Shown piece after piece: positions 6,703 to 15,757 of a stretch of 64,000 nt of DNA; positions within the stretch are counted from its first letter, which is position 1; every line of letters begins with the position of its first letter. Source of the DNA: TH5896 sp049578985. Its GTDB lineage: Archaea; Thermoproteota; Nitrososphaeria; Nitrososphaerales; Nitrososphaeraceae. The stretch covers positions 3,473 to 67,472 of the forward strand of contig JBAUMZ010000185.1 in assembly GCA_049578985.1 (NCBI GenBank), read 5' to 3'. The notes beneath the pieces are model-generated. The model saw only the letters and a list, made by a program, of their open reading frames with translations, did not search any database and was not told where the DNA came from. The position numbers and the translations under genes were made by a program.

Positions 6703-9096
6703 ATGAGTCTGAGCAGACGATTAACAAAATCGTATTTTTTGGCGCTTTTGATTCTAGCGGCTGGTAATTTAATTATTCTTCCCTTATTTATCGATGATGG
6801 AATAGCACAACAATTAACCGAAAACCGACAATCAGCAGATCCGCTTATCGCCTTCGTCAATCTAGAAAGGATTGGAACTCAACTTAATCTTACACAAATT
6901 AGTCTGAATAGTGGCGACATTGAATCTGCATTTCAACACGCCTATATTCCACATTCGATTACCTTTCCAGTAATTAAAGCCATATTAAGCAAAGATGACC
7001 CAGCTTCTTCGAAAAGTCTTGAAGGTCTGCTTACCGATCTTCCGATTAAGGTTCGTGCCTCAAATAGCCCAGATGGTACGATCGTATCTGAAGTTGCGAC
7101 AATAAATAACCTGCTGAACAAAATCTCGAACTCAATAGTTGGACAAAGCTCTCTTGAAGATAATGGATTTGTCCTGCAGGCTTCAGCTGTGCTCCTTGAA
7201 GACGCGATTCTGTCCTATAAGCTGGTTAACGCTTCTTCTGCCAAGGATGATGTTAATCTTCAGAATTCATTAGGATTAGTAAATAGGTCACTCTCAGATT
7301 TTGAAAGAGTTGCAGGCTCCGTTGATGAGCGGAGACGGGATGAAATTAGATCCTTCTATAATCAGATACAAGAAAGCATGAAAAATGATACACCGTTTGA
7401 TAGTGTTGCAAGCGTCGCTTCTGCAATTGAACGTGACTTTACAGAGGAGCTAACTTTAAGTGGCGGCAGTGAAAGTACATCAGAACAGGCAAAATACTTT
7501 TCTACTATTAGGGATCTACTTAACAGTACCATTGCATTTGTGAATGATGGTGAATATAAAGCTGCGGATGCAACTGCAATCAAAGCATATCTAGATAACT
7601 TCGAATATCTTGAGGCACCTATCGAAAAATATGATGCTGACTTAATGTCAGAGATCGAAATAGAGATGAGAGAAGAGCTTCGTCATATGATAAGAGAGGA
7701 ACGTTCTTTACAAGAGATTAATAGTTTTGTTACTGCGATCCTAGACAAATTGGATCAAGCTGAAGATTTACTGAAAAATGATCCTGAATATCGCTCGAAC
7801 TTGAATATCAATACAACAGCTGGGGGATCTTCACTTGCAAATATCCAAGGATTGCGGCAAGGATTCGGTACCTATACTGGAGAAATTCGGCAGATGGGAG
7901 AGACGGATGATCCAGCAAAGAAAGCTGTGAGAAACAACATAGACCAGATAAGATTGAAACTGAGCGAGATGCTTAGACTCTACGAGAGTAAGAATTATGA
8001 AGGTTCACTATTAGCCGCGCGATCCGCATATCTAGATAGTTATGAGGGCGTTGAAGTTCCGCTAAGGCCAATAGACCCTGATTTCACACTTGAGATGGAG
8101 ATTAAATTTGCTGAACTAAGGAACCTACTTCAGCAAAATGTACCACTACAGGAAGTCGAAGCAAAGACCATAGAAATTAGAAGAGGTTTAGACGAATCAG
8201 AGAGGCTTGTGTCCGGAGTGGGAATTGTGGCACCTGCGATTGCATTTTCGACTTCCTTTTCAATCATATTTAGAGAAGGTCTTGAATCGGCCTTAATAAT
8301 AGGTGCCATTCTCACGTACCTGGAAGCGTCAAGAAATACTCGCTTCAAAAGGCATGTCTACTACGGGATTCTAATTGCAGTGGTTGCTACAGCTGCAACT
8401 TGGTTTGTGGCACAATATATAATTGAAATTTCTGGAGCGAACAGAGAACTAATAGAGGCTGTGGCTGGCCTTTCAGCCGTAGCAGTTCTTTTCTGGGTGA
8501 GCTTTTGGGTCCTAAACAAGATCGAAACCAAGAAATGGATCGAATTTGTTAAAGCAAAGGTCTGGAAGGCCACTACAGCGGGAAGTGTAATTGTATTTGT
8601 TGCTCTCGCATTTTTCACGGTTTATAGAGAAGGATTTGAGACCGTTTTGTTTTACCAAGCCATGCTATCCTTTGCAAGGTACATGGAGTTATACGTTATT
8701 GCAGGTATGGTCATAGGACTAGCGGCGATCATTGGTGTAGCTATTTTAATCAACAGGCTTGGCAGAAGATTGCCGTTAAGGGTACTCTTTGCCTTGACCA
8801 TGGGAATTGGAGCGTACATGTCCATAGCATTCATGGGCAATGCGGTTAGAGAATTGCAAGAATTGGGAATAGTGTCTACTACTCCACTGGTCGGCATAGT
8901 TCCTAGATTGGATATTAATCTGGCTACCATGACAGGTATCCATCCCACACTAGAATCCGTAATTGCTCAAATTGTTCTCCTTTCCATATACGTGATAGGT
9001 TCGCTCTATATACTGGTTCTGAAGCCACGAAGACAGAAAGCCATCGAGAGTGCACGAAAATCTATGACAGATCTACAAGGAAAGAAAGGTGGATGA
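6703..9096 (+). CDS. FTR1-family iron permease with large extracytoplasmic domain
   Basis: A 797-residue membrane protein for high-affinity iron uptake. The C-terminal half has about seven membrane segments and the two ferric-iron motifs REGLE (starting near Arg524, IIFREGLESALIIGA) and REGFE (near Arg642, TVYREGFETVLFYQ). The N-terminus has a signal-anchor-like segment (residues about 10-30), followed by about 480 residues outside the membrane. This outer part contains two related helical units: the stretch ending in YLDNFEYLEAP (near 294) and the one ending in YLDSYEGVEVP (near 443) share the same layout about 149 residues apart. No EfeO, EfeB or oxidase gene is adjacent. Two TTAGG-type boxes upstream suggest regulation by iron. 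The family call is firm; the role of the outer domain is not known. Confidence 0.9.
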   Translation: MSLSRRLTKSYFLALLILAAGNLIILPLFIDDGIAQQLTENRQSADPLIAFVNLERIGTQLNLTQISLNSGDIESAFQHAYIPHSITFPVIKAILSKDDPASSKSLEGLLTDLPIKVRASNSPDGTIVSEVATINNLLNKISNSIVGQSSLEDNGFVLQASAVLLEDAILSYKLVNASSAKDDVNLQNSLGLVNRSLSDFERVAGSVDERRRDEIRSFYNQIQESMKNDTPFDSVASVASAIERDFTEELTLSGGSESTSEQAKYFSTIRDLLNSTIAFVNDGEYKAADATAIKAYLDNFEYLEAPIEKYDADLMSEIEIEMREELRHMIREERSLQEINSFVTAILDKLDQAEDLLKNDPEYRSNLNINTTAGGSSLANIQGLRQGFGTYTGEIRQMGETDDPAKKAVRNNIDQIRLKLSEMLRLYESKNYEGSLLAARSAYLDSYEGVEVPLRPIDPDFTLEMEIKFAELRNLLQQNVPLQEVEAKTIEIRRGLDESERLVSGVGIVAPAIAFSTSFSIIFREGLESALIIGAILTYLEASRNTRFKRHVYYGILIAVVATAATWFVAQYIIEISGANRELIEAVAGLSAVAVLFWVSFWVLNKIETKKWIEFVKAKVWKATTAGSVIVFVALAFFTVYREGFETVLFYQAMLSFARYMELYVIAGMVIGLAAIIGVAILINRLGRRLPLRVLFALTMGIGAYMSIAFMGNAVRELQELGIVSTTPLVGIVPRLDINLATMTGIHPTLESVIAQIVLLSIYVIGSLYILVLKPRRQKAIESARKSMTDLQGKKGG

Positions 9097-9341
9097 ACTA
9101 GTAATAGTTTGAGACATCAAAAAGAGCGAGGTATATTCGCTAAATACAATCTATGGAGATTTGCTACATGCCATTAAATTTGGTTGCTATTTATAGTATG
9201 AATACCTATGCAAGATGCTTTGAATGCCGCTTCTTTAACCATCCAAAGTAAATCTTTCAATACTGGGTAGACCGACCACTTGCATCGATCAAAAATAATA
9301 AATTAACTTCTGGTAATTGATTTCTTACTAACCTGCTAAAG

Positions 9342-9686
9342 ATGAGATCTAGAACTAAAGAGAAAGGAAAGCATGCCCACTCCACACACTATCGAAGATT
9401 GGTATGGGAGAATATAGTGTGGCCTCTCATCATTCAGGTAAATCGTCCTTATTTTACACTTGAAGAATATCAGTACAAAAGGAATGAATTTTGTAAAATT
9501 AATGACGTCCCTGTATCCAAGCTATCTGGTGGATTAGTGTCATTGATTATAAAGGATATCCTGAAGAAGGATTATGAGCACAGAACTTGGATTTACTCAA
9601 TTCATTATAGGCTTATTCCTTATATGCGCAAAAAAATGAAGCTTGAATATGGTCTCGCAGTTAGGGAATCATTGGGAAAACGATAA
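9342..9686 (+). CDS. Conserved-type small basic protein, function unknown
   Basis: A 114-residue basic protein with many aromatic residues (YFTLEEYQYKRNEF, YEHRTWIYSIHYRLIPYMRKK). A Ser-Gly-Gly turn between predicted helices (VPVSKLSGGLVSLIIKDIL) gives it the look of a small nucleic-acid-binding helical protein, but no family is recognised. It has an ATG start about 40 bases after an AT-rich promoter-like region. It is monocistronic and lies downstream of the iron permease. Confidence 0.5.
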   Translation: MRSRTKEKGKHAHSTHYRRLVWENIVWPLIIQVNRPYFTLEEYQYKRNEFCKINDVPVSKLSGGLVSLIIKDILKKDYEHRTWIYSIHYRLIPYMRKKMKLEYGLAVRESLGKR

Positions 9687-9906
9687 GAGTAGATTCAGAA
9701 ATAATTGTTTATCATGCAGTCGCAATTTAACGCTAGCGACTATAACAAAGGAGTTGGATTTTCATAAATACTTAATGACTACTGGTAGGATTTTAACTAA
9801 CTTGAACTGTACCATGAAATATGCAAGACCACTATAGCCCTATTTTATTTCATGGCGTCTACTCGCCACTGCTCATTGTCACTAATTTGGCCTATACCAA
9901 ATGCCA

Positions 9907-10068
9907 TTAATGCGAACACAATACCCCCTTCACAGGCCTACTGAACCATTCCACGCCCAATTTCATTCCCCCAGAAGATTCTGTATCGAGAAATCCTGGC
10001 GGCCAAAAAGTCGTAACTATGCTTGGTTTTAAGGTCCCAACAACTTTGAACGTATAGTTGATGGCCAT
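9907..10068 (-). CDS. Possible 53-aa protein divergent from a zinc-finger gene
   Basis: An ATG at 10068 opens 53 codons with a protein-like mix of residues (FKVVGTLKPSIVTTFW). A TATA element at 10088-10099 lies about 25 bases upstream, the expected leaderless distance. The frame also continues upstream without a stop, so this start is a choice based on the promoter. No family recognised; it may be noncoding. Confidence 0.3.
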   Translation of the reverse strand: MAINYTFKVVGTLKPSIVTTFWPPGFLDTESSGGMKLGVEWFSRPVKGVLCSH

Positions 10069-10087
10069 ATCTTTAACTAGTATGTGC

Positions 10088-10099
10088 TTGTATAAAACA
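10088..10099. promoter_or_regulatory. TATA element between two divergent small ORFs
   Basis: TTGTATAAAACA reads as a TATA-like box on both strands. It is 25 bases from the minus-strand ATG at 10068 but only about 17 from the plus-strand GTG at 10110, so it fits the minus ORF better. Confidence 0.35.
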
Positions 10100-10109
10100 C
10101 GAGCAAGAG

Positions 10110-10265
10110 GTGTACTCCACAGCCGGAACTCCTGAATCTCGATATGGACACAAGAAGACAGTTTGTAGTATTTGTGGGAAAGATTTTGAATCGGAAGAAA
10201 CATTGAATATCCACAAAAGAATAGAACATAGCGAATCTAGCCATGCACCAGCCTGTGTAGCATAG
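10110..10265 (+). CDS. Tiny C2H2 zinc-finger protein (51 aa, GTG start)
   Basis: A 51-residue frame from GTG 10110 to TAG 10263-10265 carries one classical finger: Cys19-x2-Cys22-x12-His35-x4-His40, with VCSICGKDF at the first half and Leu before the His pair (LNIHKRIEH). The tail SESSHAPACVA is short and unstructured. The spacing equals that of the finger at 4240. GTG is the most upstream plausible start; an in-frame stop precedes it by eleven codons. This is the size of archaeal single-finger proteins; binding partner unknown. Confidence 0.6.
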   Translation: MYSTAGTPESRYGHKKTVCSICGKDFESEETLNIHKRIEHSESSHAPACVA

Positions 10266-10342
10266 ATTTCTCTATATTTTTATTTTTCTTGACCGGAGTT
10301 TGGGCTTCCTCCTATCGAATAGGCACTTCGACGCCTACCGAT

Positions 10343-10828
10343 CTATTCTTGTACGTCATCAGCTGATACGTATAATTTGATTTGGAGATACCGTTCAAGC
10401 TTTTTTGCTAGCAACTCGTCTGGCTTCAATGCCCCTGTCTCTACCTTCTTAAGGAGCGAAGCCTTTTCACTCATCTTTATACCCAGCTGTTCATGGGTAA
10501 ACCCCTTTTTCATACGTGCCTCTCGAATCATTCTTCCAAAATCTTGTGATAGAAATGTTTCGTCGGTAAGCTTGATTCTATTATTTGGATATCCTCGTTT
10601 CTTGACTATTGGCTGGTTTTTAGTAAGAGGTCGGTTAAATATTGATTGTGTCGAAGGATTTATCGGTGGCTTATTGGTTTTAGTAATTCCTGGATCGTAG
10701 GGCTTTCCACGTTTAGAACACTGAAAACACACTCTAAATATCGTTCCTTCAATCACTACTGTCTTAAGATTCTCGTTGAACTGTCGCCCGCATACTTCGC
10801 AATATGATGGTGACGACGATGTTGGCAA
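10343..10828 (-). CDS. Archaeal multiprotein bridging factor 1 (MBF1)
   Basis: 161 residues with the archaeal MBF1 architecture. An N-terminal zinc ribbon uses Cys10/Cys13 and Cys34/Cys37 (YCEVCG, VCFQCSKRG). A flexible Pro/Asn-rich linker follows, then a Cro/C1-type helix-turn-helix from about residue 90 (FGRMIREARMKKGFTHEQLG, followed by KKVETGALKPDELLAKKLE). In eukaryotes MBF1 bridges activators and TBP; archaeal MBF1 binds ribosomes or acts in translation and stress. It follows the PhoU-like gene by 27 bases on the same strand, so the two are probably cotranscribed. Confidence 0.92.
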   Translation of the reverse strand: MPTSSSPSYCEVCGRQFNENLKTVVIEGTIFRVCFQCSKRGKPYDPGITKTNKPPINPSTQSIFNRPLTKNQPIVKKRGYPNNRIKLTDETFLSQDFGRMIREARMKKGFTHEQLGIKMSEKASLLKKVETGALKPDELLAKKLERYLQIKLYVSADDVQE

Positions 10829-10855
10829 GTTAAATAGCCCCTTAGATAATCCTGT

Positions 10856-11935
10856 TTAACCTTTCTTTAAAGTTTGCTGGACCGTCATATTGAGTACGAT
10901 TTCTGCGATATCGCTCGAGTATTCTGCGACCCGTCGAAGGTTTTCAGTTATGATTTTTACTCGATAAATATCATTCATGTTCCTCAAATTGCTTAAACCA
11001 TTCATGATTGACTTTTCTAAATAGTCTATTTCTCGCGCCTTCTCGATTGCCTTGTCAGCTGAATTATAATCCTGTTTAAACATAGACAAACAGGCTTCAT
11101 CCAATACACCCAAAGCAAAATTGCTCATTACAGTAATCCTTTTCACGATATCTAGATTGACCGGTCGCTTGGAATCTATTAGCTCTTTAGCTATTAACAC
11201 CGCATGATCTGCTATTCTTTCCGCAAATTTAGTAATTAATCTATAACCCAAGCAGCTCCTAGAGTCTTGCAAACCAATTTCACTAAGCAGATATTCGTTC
11301 TTGATTGCAATATTTAGCTGCCTAACTATGTAAAAGCTAAACCGGTCAACTTCATCATCTGACTTAAGCACTTCCCTAGCTAACTCTAAATTGTTCTCCT
11401 TCATTGAAAGCATGACGTCAGCATGCATCGACTTGGCAATAAGTATCATTCTCTTGAAAGCTGCGTCAACCGATAAATCCAGTAAATTGATTAGGACTTG
11501 CAATGTCATTCCACTGGCAGAGTCTGCAATAATCTCTGTCCCCATCAAAAGTCGTCGTACTAAATCCTTGATTACTTCTCGTTGATCACTAGTTAATCTG
11601 TTATTTTCTTTTGGAAAAATGTGAATCATGTGATAGCCGAGGAAATAAAGAGAAACCAATTTTCTAGCAAGATAGTATGGATTGTTCTCCTTAAGTACTT
11701 CTATTGTAGCTCCCCTCTGCTCCCGTATCGATCTACGCGAGGCAGGGGAGATCTGCAAGAATGAGTTTCCTTGTCTCGAAATCAAGACGTGATCTCCCTG
11801 TTTGAGCCCTAACTCTTGAATCCATCTCTTAGGTAAAGATACAATAAAAGATGAGCCCCCTGTATATTGTATCTTTCGGGTCTCTTCCCTTTGATCAGAA
11901 GACTGTCTATTTTCCGTCGATGCCACCGCAAACAC
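10856..11935 (-). CDS. AbrB-PhoU domain phosphate uptake regulator
   Basis: 359 residues. Positions 22-60 form a SpoVT/AbrB-type swapped-hairpin DNA-binding domain (RKIQYTGGSSFIVSLPKRW, LGLKQGDHVLI). After a linker, two PhoU-like three-helix units follow; typical stretches are MSMKENNLELAREVLKSDDEVD and ITKFAERIADHAVLIAKEL. Such fusions are frequent in archaea and are thought to link phosphate transport or metal-bound PhoU sensing to transcription. No pst genes are nearby. First gene of a likely two-gene unit with MBF1; divergent from the PUA/NAC operon. Confidence 0.88.
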   Translation of the reverse strand: MFAVASTENRQSSDQREETRKIQYTGGSSFIVSLPKRWIQELGLKQGDHVLISRQGNSFLQISPASRRSIREQRGATIEVLKENNPYYLARKLVSLYFLGYHMIHIFPKENNRLTSDQREVIKDLVRRLLMGTEIIADSASGMTLQVLINLLDLSVDAAFKRMILIAKSMHADVMLSMKENNLELAREVLKSDDEVDRFSFYIVRQLNIAIKNEYLLSEIGLQDSRSCLGYRLITKFAERIADHAVLIAKELIDSKRPVNLDIVKRITVMSNFALGVLDEACLSMFKQDYNSADKAIEKAREIDYLEKSIMNGLSNLRNMNDIYRVKIITENLRRVAEYSSDIAEIVLNMTVQQTLKKG

Positions 11936-12012
11936 TAGTCAGTTTAACTATATATTTGTATTTTTTCCTATATAGATCATTTAATCAAAAACATATTTAT
12001 CCAAACATTCCA

Positions 12013-12513
12013 GTGAAAGTCCTATTGGATGTTATTTCTGTGGACCCTCGAGAGAAAATTCGACATCATTTGAATGCATTATTCGGTACTTATTTTAACC
12101 TCCCAAAATCAACTACGTTCATCTATTCAAGAAGAACGGGACGCATTAAGAGCTTTAGCTTTGACAATCAACTGGCTGGGACTTTAAGGACTGACGGTGG
12201 AATAGCTTTAACACTTTCAGGAGCTGAAATATTGATGAAGAACCAGCAATTTAAAACTAATTGTGTTATCCCAATTCAGGAGGCTGTTCCGTTCGTTAGC
12301 GAAGGACGCTCCCTTTTTTGCAAACACGTAAAATGGTGTGGGTCTAACGTAAAAGTTGGGTCAGACGTTGTAGTTATAGATGATAACGATAAGATTTTGG
12401 CTGTAGGACGTGCAAGAATTGCGTCGAATATGATGAAAGGATTTGATGCCGGGGTTGCGGTAAGGGTTAGACAAGGAATAAAAAGCGGAACAAGTACAGA
12501 GGGATTTGTATGA
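12013..12513 (+). CDS. PUA-domain RNA-binding protein (MCT-1/Tma20-like)
   Basis: The C-terminal 80 residues are a PUA domain (PFVSEGRSLFCKHVKW, VGSDVVVIDDNDKILAVGRARI). The N-terminal part matches the pre-PUA domain found with it in archaeal relatives of MCT-1/Tma20, which act in translation initiation and ribosome recycling. The frame is open upstream to 11851, but that part runs into the divergent PhoU gene. GTG at 12013, TTG at 12025 or GTG at 12040 are the realistic starts, each 25-30 bases after an AT-rich box. The stop overlaps the NAC start by four bases (ATGA), so the two are translationally coupled, consistent with a role at the ribosome. Confidence 0.8.
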   Translation: MKVLLDVISVDPREKIRHHLNALFGTYFNLPKSTTFIYSRRTGRIKSFSFDNQLAGTLRTDGGIALTLSGAEILMKNQQFKTNCVIPIQEAVPFVSEGRSLFCKHVKWCGSNVKVGSDVVVIDDNDKILAVGRARIASNMMKGFDAGVAVRVRQGIKSGTSTEGFV

Positions 12514-12848
12514 TGCGAGGCGGTAACCGCGAGATGAGACGTATGTTAGACAAGATGGGACTAGAGATGAAAGAAATGGGAGAAATTGAAGAGGTCGTTA
12601 TTCGAACAGAAACTAAAGAATTTTATCTTATTAAACCGCAGGTAGTTGAAATGAAAGGAAAGGATAGCACCATTTTTCAGGTAGTTGCAACAGATATTGA
12701 AGAAAGAGAAAAGGAAGTTCCCTCGTTCAGAGAGGAGGATGTTGTGCTGGTAATGCAACAAGCGAGCGTCAGTAAGGATAGAGCTATTCAAGCACTTACC
12801 GATTCAAAGGGCGATCTAGCTCAAGCAATAATTAATCTGACGACCTGA
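12510..12848 (+). CDS. Nascent polypeptide-associated complex protein (NAC alpha)
   Basis: 112 residues, the normal size of archaeal NAC. Residues about 25-75 form the NAC beta-barrel (VVIRTETKEFYLIKPQVV, then STIFQVVATDIEER). The last 40 residues are a UBA domain (DVVLVMQQASVSKDRAIQAL, then SKGDLAQAIINL). It forms a homodimer that binds emerging nascent chains at the ribosome exit. Overlaps the preceding PUA gene by four bases. Confidence 0.95.
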   Translation: MMRGGNREMRRMLDKMGLEMKEMGEIEEVVIRTETKEFYLIKPQVVEMKGKDSTIFQVVATDIEEREKEVPSFREEDVVLVMQQASVSKDRAIQALTDSKGDLAQAIINLTT

Positions 12849-12862
12849 CTAACGGGGGGGGA

Positions 12863-12886
12863 AGAGGGATGTACCTCTATCCCTCT
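12863..12886. terminator. Hairpin between convergent NAC and gatB
   Basis: AGAGGGAT and ATCCCTCT form a perfect 8-bp stem around an 8-base loop, just after the NAC stop and overlapping the gatB stop codon. A run of eight G lies in front. It probably serves as a 3' end for one or both converging transcripts, though it lacks a following T tract on the plus strand. Confidence 0.4.
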
Positions 12887-14315
12887 ATTCCAACAGCTTT
12901 TTATTAATTAGGCTTAACGTGCGTCTTGGATCGACTCTGCCCTTAGTGAGTTCCATTACCTTTCCGAGCAGATAGTTGGATACATTAGGATTTTTTTTTG
13001 CATCGCGCACTGCAAGGGACTCTGTCTCAAAGACATTTTCAATAGATCGCAATATTAGGCCGTCATCATCGATCTTTCTAAAATTTGTTTCATTTTCAGT
13101 TGAAGTGATTAGTTTGCCTGATACTACAGCTTCGTATAAGATTTGCTTAGCAGTTTTTCTATTGACGATCCCTTCCTCTATCATTCTTACTATTTCAGCT
13201 AATTGTTTGGGTGACAACTTTATGTTCCTTATTGTAGATCCAGGTTTCTTAGAATTGTCATCCACATAGCTCATAAGGTCAGTCACGATTATATTTGAGA
13301 TTTCTTTGGGGGCAAAATAGATCTTGGCCGACTCCTCGAAGTAATCTGCAAGATCTTTATGTTCTATTAATACTTTGGAAACGTGCTCTGTGAGTTTATA
13401 ATAATTGATGAACCGTTCTTTCCGTTCATCTGGAAGTTCAGGCATTTTTGAGTGTAATTCCTTCAAATAATCTTCATCGATCTGAATTGATGGAATATCT
13501 GGCTCGTAGAAATATCTGTAGTCTTGTTCCTCTTCCTTGGTCCTTGATTGCTTGGTTATTTTTCTTTGTTCATCCCAATGTCTGGTTTCACCTCTGATTT
13601 CCATTTCATAATTAAGCATAGCTTTTTGCCTAGTCATTTCAAACTTGAGAGCCTTTTCGACGTCTCCAAAGGAAGATACGTTTTTTATTTCAACTCTTCT
13701 TGAATCGCCAATAGAAATATTCGCGTCACATCTAACTGCTCCTTCAAGACGCGTATCACAGACTCCCAGGTGTTCAACTATCGATGCTAATTTATTCAGA
13801 AATAACCTAACATCTTTTGGATCATGAAAATCTGGCTCGGTCACGATTTCCACAAGGGGTACTCCGGCCCGATTGTAGTCAATCAGTGAGCCTGAACTTC
13901 CAGTCACATATGATAATCTACCAGGGTCCTCTTCGAGTTGAACTCTACGTATTCTAGCTTCTCCTTGTCCATATCCCAGCAAGCCATCTACACCAATGCT
14001 GGTAATTCCATGTGCGTTATATTGGGTAAGTTGGAAATTCTTAGGTAGATCCAGATAGAAATAATGCTTTCTGTAGAATAGTATAATATTCGGGATAGTA
14101 CATCTCAAAGCAATACAAACCATTGCAGCTTTTTCTATTGCTTTCTGATTCAGTAGGGGCAAGGTGCCCGGAAGCCCGGTGCACGTCGGACAGATATTCT
14201 CATTGGGGGTGTATTCACGATAGTTGCAATGGCATGAACAAAATAGCTTGCTTTTTAAACCAGTAAGTTGACAATGGATTTCTAATCCAATTTTGGTATA
14301 GTAACTAGATATCAT
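12885..14315 (-). CDS. gatB: Asp/Glu-tRNA amidotransferase subunit B
   Basis: 476 residues. GatB binds the misacylated tRNA and activates its carboxylate with ATP. The signature GLEIHCQL opens the protein. A zinc site uses the Cys residues of LFCSCHC and ICPTC, and YCxLG-type kinase motifs appear as RAGVPLVEIVTEPD and YRYFYEPDIP. The C-terminal YqeY-like tail domain is complete (ending in RRTLSLINKKL). Last gene of aspS-gatC-gatA-gatB; its start overlaps gatA by four bases. Because archaea amidate Glu-tRNA(Gln) with GatDE, this set most likely makes Asn-tRNA(Asn). Confidence 0.96.
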   Translation of the reverse strand: MISSYYTKIGLEIHCQLTGLKSKLFCSCHCNYREYTPNENICPTCTGLPGTLPLLNQKAIEKAAMVCIALRCTIPNIILFYRKHYFYLDLPKNFQLTQYNAHGITSIGVDGLLGYGQGEARIRRVQLEEDPGRLSYVTGSSGSLIDYNRAGVPLVEIVTEPDFHDPKDVRLFLNKLASIVEHLGVCDTRLEGAVRCDANISIGDSRRVEIKNVSSFGDVEKALKFEMTRQKAMLNYEMEIRGETRHWDEQRKITKQSRTKEEEQDYRYFYEPDIPSIQIDEDYLKELHSKMPELPDERKERFINYYKLTEHVSKVLIEHKDLADYFEESAKIYFAPKEISNIIVTDLMSYVDDNSKKPGSTIRNIKLSPKQLAEIVRMIEEGIVNRKTAKQILYEAVVSGKLITSTENETNFRKIDDDGLILRSIENVFETESLAVRDAKKNPNVSNYLLGKVMELTKGRVDPRRTLSLINKKLLE

Positions 14316-15757
14316 ATTGGAGATCTCACCTGGATTTTGGCTGTTCTTTCGAAAAGTAGAGCTGCATCAAAGATCTTTTGTTCTTGAAATTCATCTGACA
14401 TGATTTGGAGACCTATCGGGAGACCATTACTAAAACCAGCAGGGATCGAAATTGCAGGCATTCCAGTGAGATTGGAGACCACGGTGTCAATATCCATATA
14501 ATAAATCTTAACAGGGTCGCCTATTTTTTCACCAATTCTAAATGGTAGTATCGGCATAGTAGGAGCGATTATAACATCGTAATTGGAATACAATGACTTA
14601 AACTCTCTTCTTAACAAGGCTCTTACTTTTTGTGCCTTAAGATAATACCGTCCATAGTACCCTGAAGAGAGGACATATGTGCCGACGATAATTCGCCTTT
14701 TGACTTCTTCGCCAAAATTACTTCTTACTTTAGTGAAATATGAATTCCATTCATATCCTTCAGGATCCAAATTGAATCCATAGCGAATATTGTCGTACCG
14801 TGCAAGATTACTGCTCGCTTCTGCCATAGCTATTACATAATATGAAGCAAGAGCAAATTCCAAAGAGTCTAAAGTTATTTCCTCGCAGATGCATCCTGTT
14901 GAAGAGAATGTATCCATCGCAGAATAGATACACTTGGAAACTTCGGGTTGAGCATTGACGGTCAAATTGTTCAGTAAGGCTATTCGAAGATGGTTTCCAG
15001 CTGATTGACTAGAATAGGGCGAAGCCACTGTGCGTGTGGTATCATCATAAGGATCTACCCCGGAAATTACGTTCATCAATCTGATAACACCTGATACTGT
15101 TCGAGCAATTGGACCAATTTGCTCCAGGCTATTTGAATAAGCTATTAAGCCATATCTACTAACCAAACCATATGTAGGCTTGAAGCCTACTACTGAACAA
15201 AAACTTGCAGGACATCTAACTGAACCCCCCGTATCTGATCCTAATGATGCCGTGCACTCGGCTGCTGCAACAGCAGCCGCACTACCCCCCGATGACCCAC
15301 CAGTGACATAATCTAAATTCCACGGATTTCTTGTAGGTCCGAAATTACTAAACTCTGTTGTTGAACCCATTGCGAACTCATCTAAATTCAATTTTCCGAT
15401 AACGATTGCATCAGATTCTTTCAATTTTCGAATTACTGTCGCGTCATAGGGTGGGACATAATCCGCTAAAATCCTTGATGCGCACGTAGTTCTTAATCCT
15501 TTAGTGCTAATGTTATCCTTTATACCCACAGTGATACCTGCTAAATAGCCAATCTTCTCCCCCTTACGGATCCTGCTATCGATTCTCCTCGCAGATTCTA
15601 TAGCGTCATCAGTATTCACACTCACAAAGGCCTTGATATCGATATCTAGTTTCGCAATACGCTCCAGAATTTGGGATACATATTCCTCTGCAGAAAAATG
15701 TTGATTTCTTATACCTTCTGTGACCTCATCGATCGAGAGATGACATAGTCTACTCAT
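14312..15757 (-). CDS. gatA: Asp/Glu-tRNA amidotransferase subunit A
   Basis: 481 residues, an amidase-signature enzyme that releases ammonia from glutamine for the amidotransferase. The Ser-cisSer-Lys triad is visible: Lys80 in GIKDNIS, Ser156 in GGSSGGSAA and the nucleophile Ser180 in SDTGGSVRCPA. Length and order are normal for GatA. It overlaps gatC and gatB by four bases on each side, pointing to a coupled operon. Confidence 0.97.
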   Translation of the reverse strand: MSRLCHLSIDEVTEGIRNQHFSAEEYVSQILERIAKLDIDIKAFVSVNTDDAIESARRIDSRIRKGEKIGYLAGITVGIKDNISTKGLRTTCASRILADYVPPYDATVIRKLKESDAIVIGKLNLDEFAMGSTTEFSNFGPTRNPWNLDYVTGGSSGGSAAAVAAAECTASLGSDTGGSVRCPASFCSVVGFKPTYGLVSRYGLIAYSNSLEQIGPIARTVSGVIRLMNVISGVDPYDDTTRTVASPYSSQSAGNHLRIALLNNLTVNAQPEVSKCIYSAMDTFSSTGCICEEITLDSLEFALASYYVIAMAEASSNLARYDNIRYGFNLDPEGYEWNSYFTKVRSNFGEEVKRRIIVGTYVLSSGYYGRYYLKAQKVRALLRREFKSLYSNYDVIIAPTMPILPFRIGEKIGDPVKIYYMDIDTVVSNLTGMPAISIPAGFSNGLPIGLQIMSDEFQEQKIFDAALLFERTAKIQVRSPI

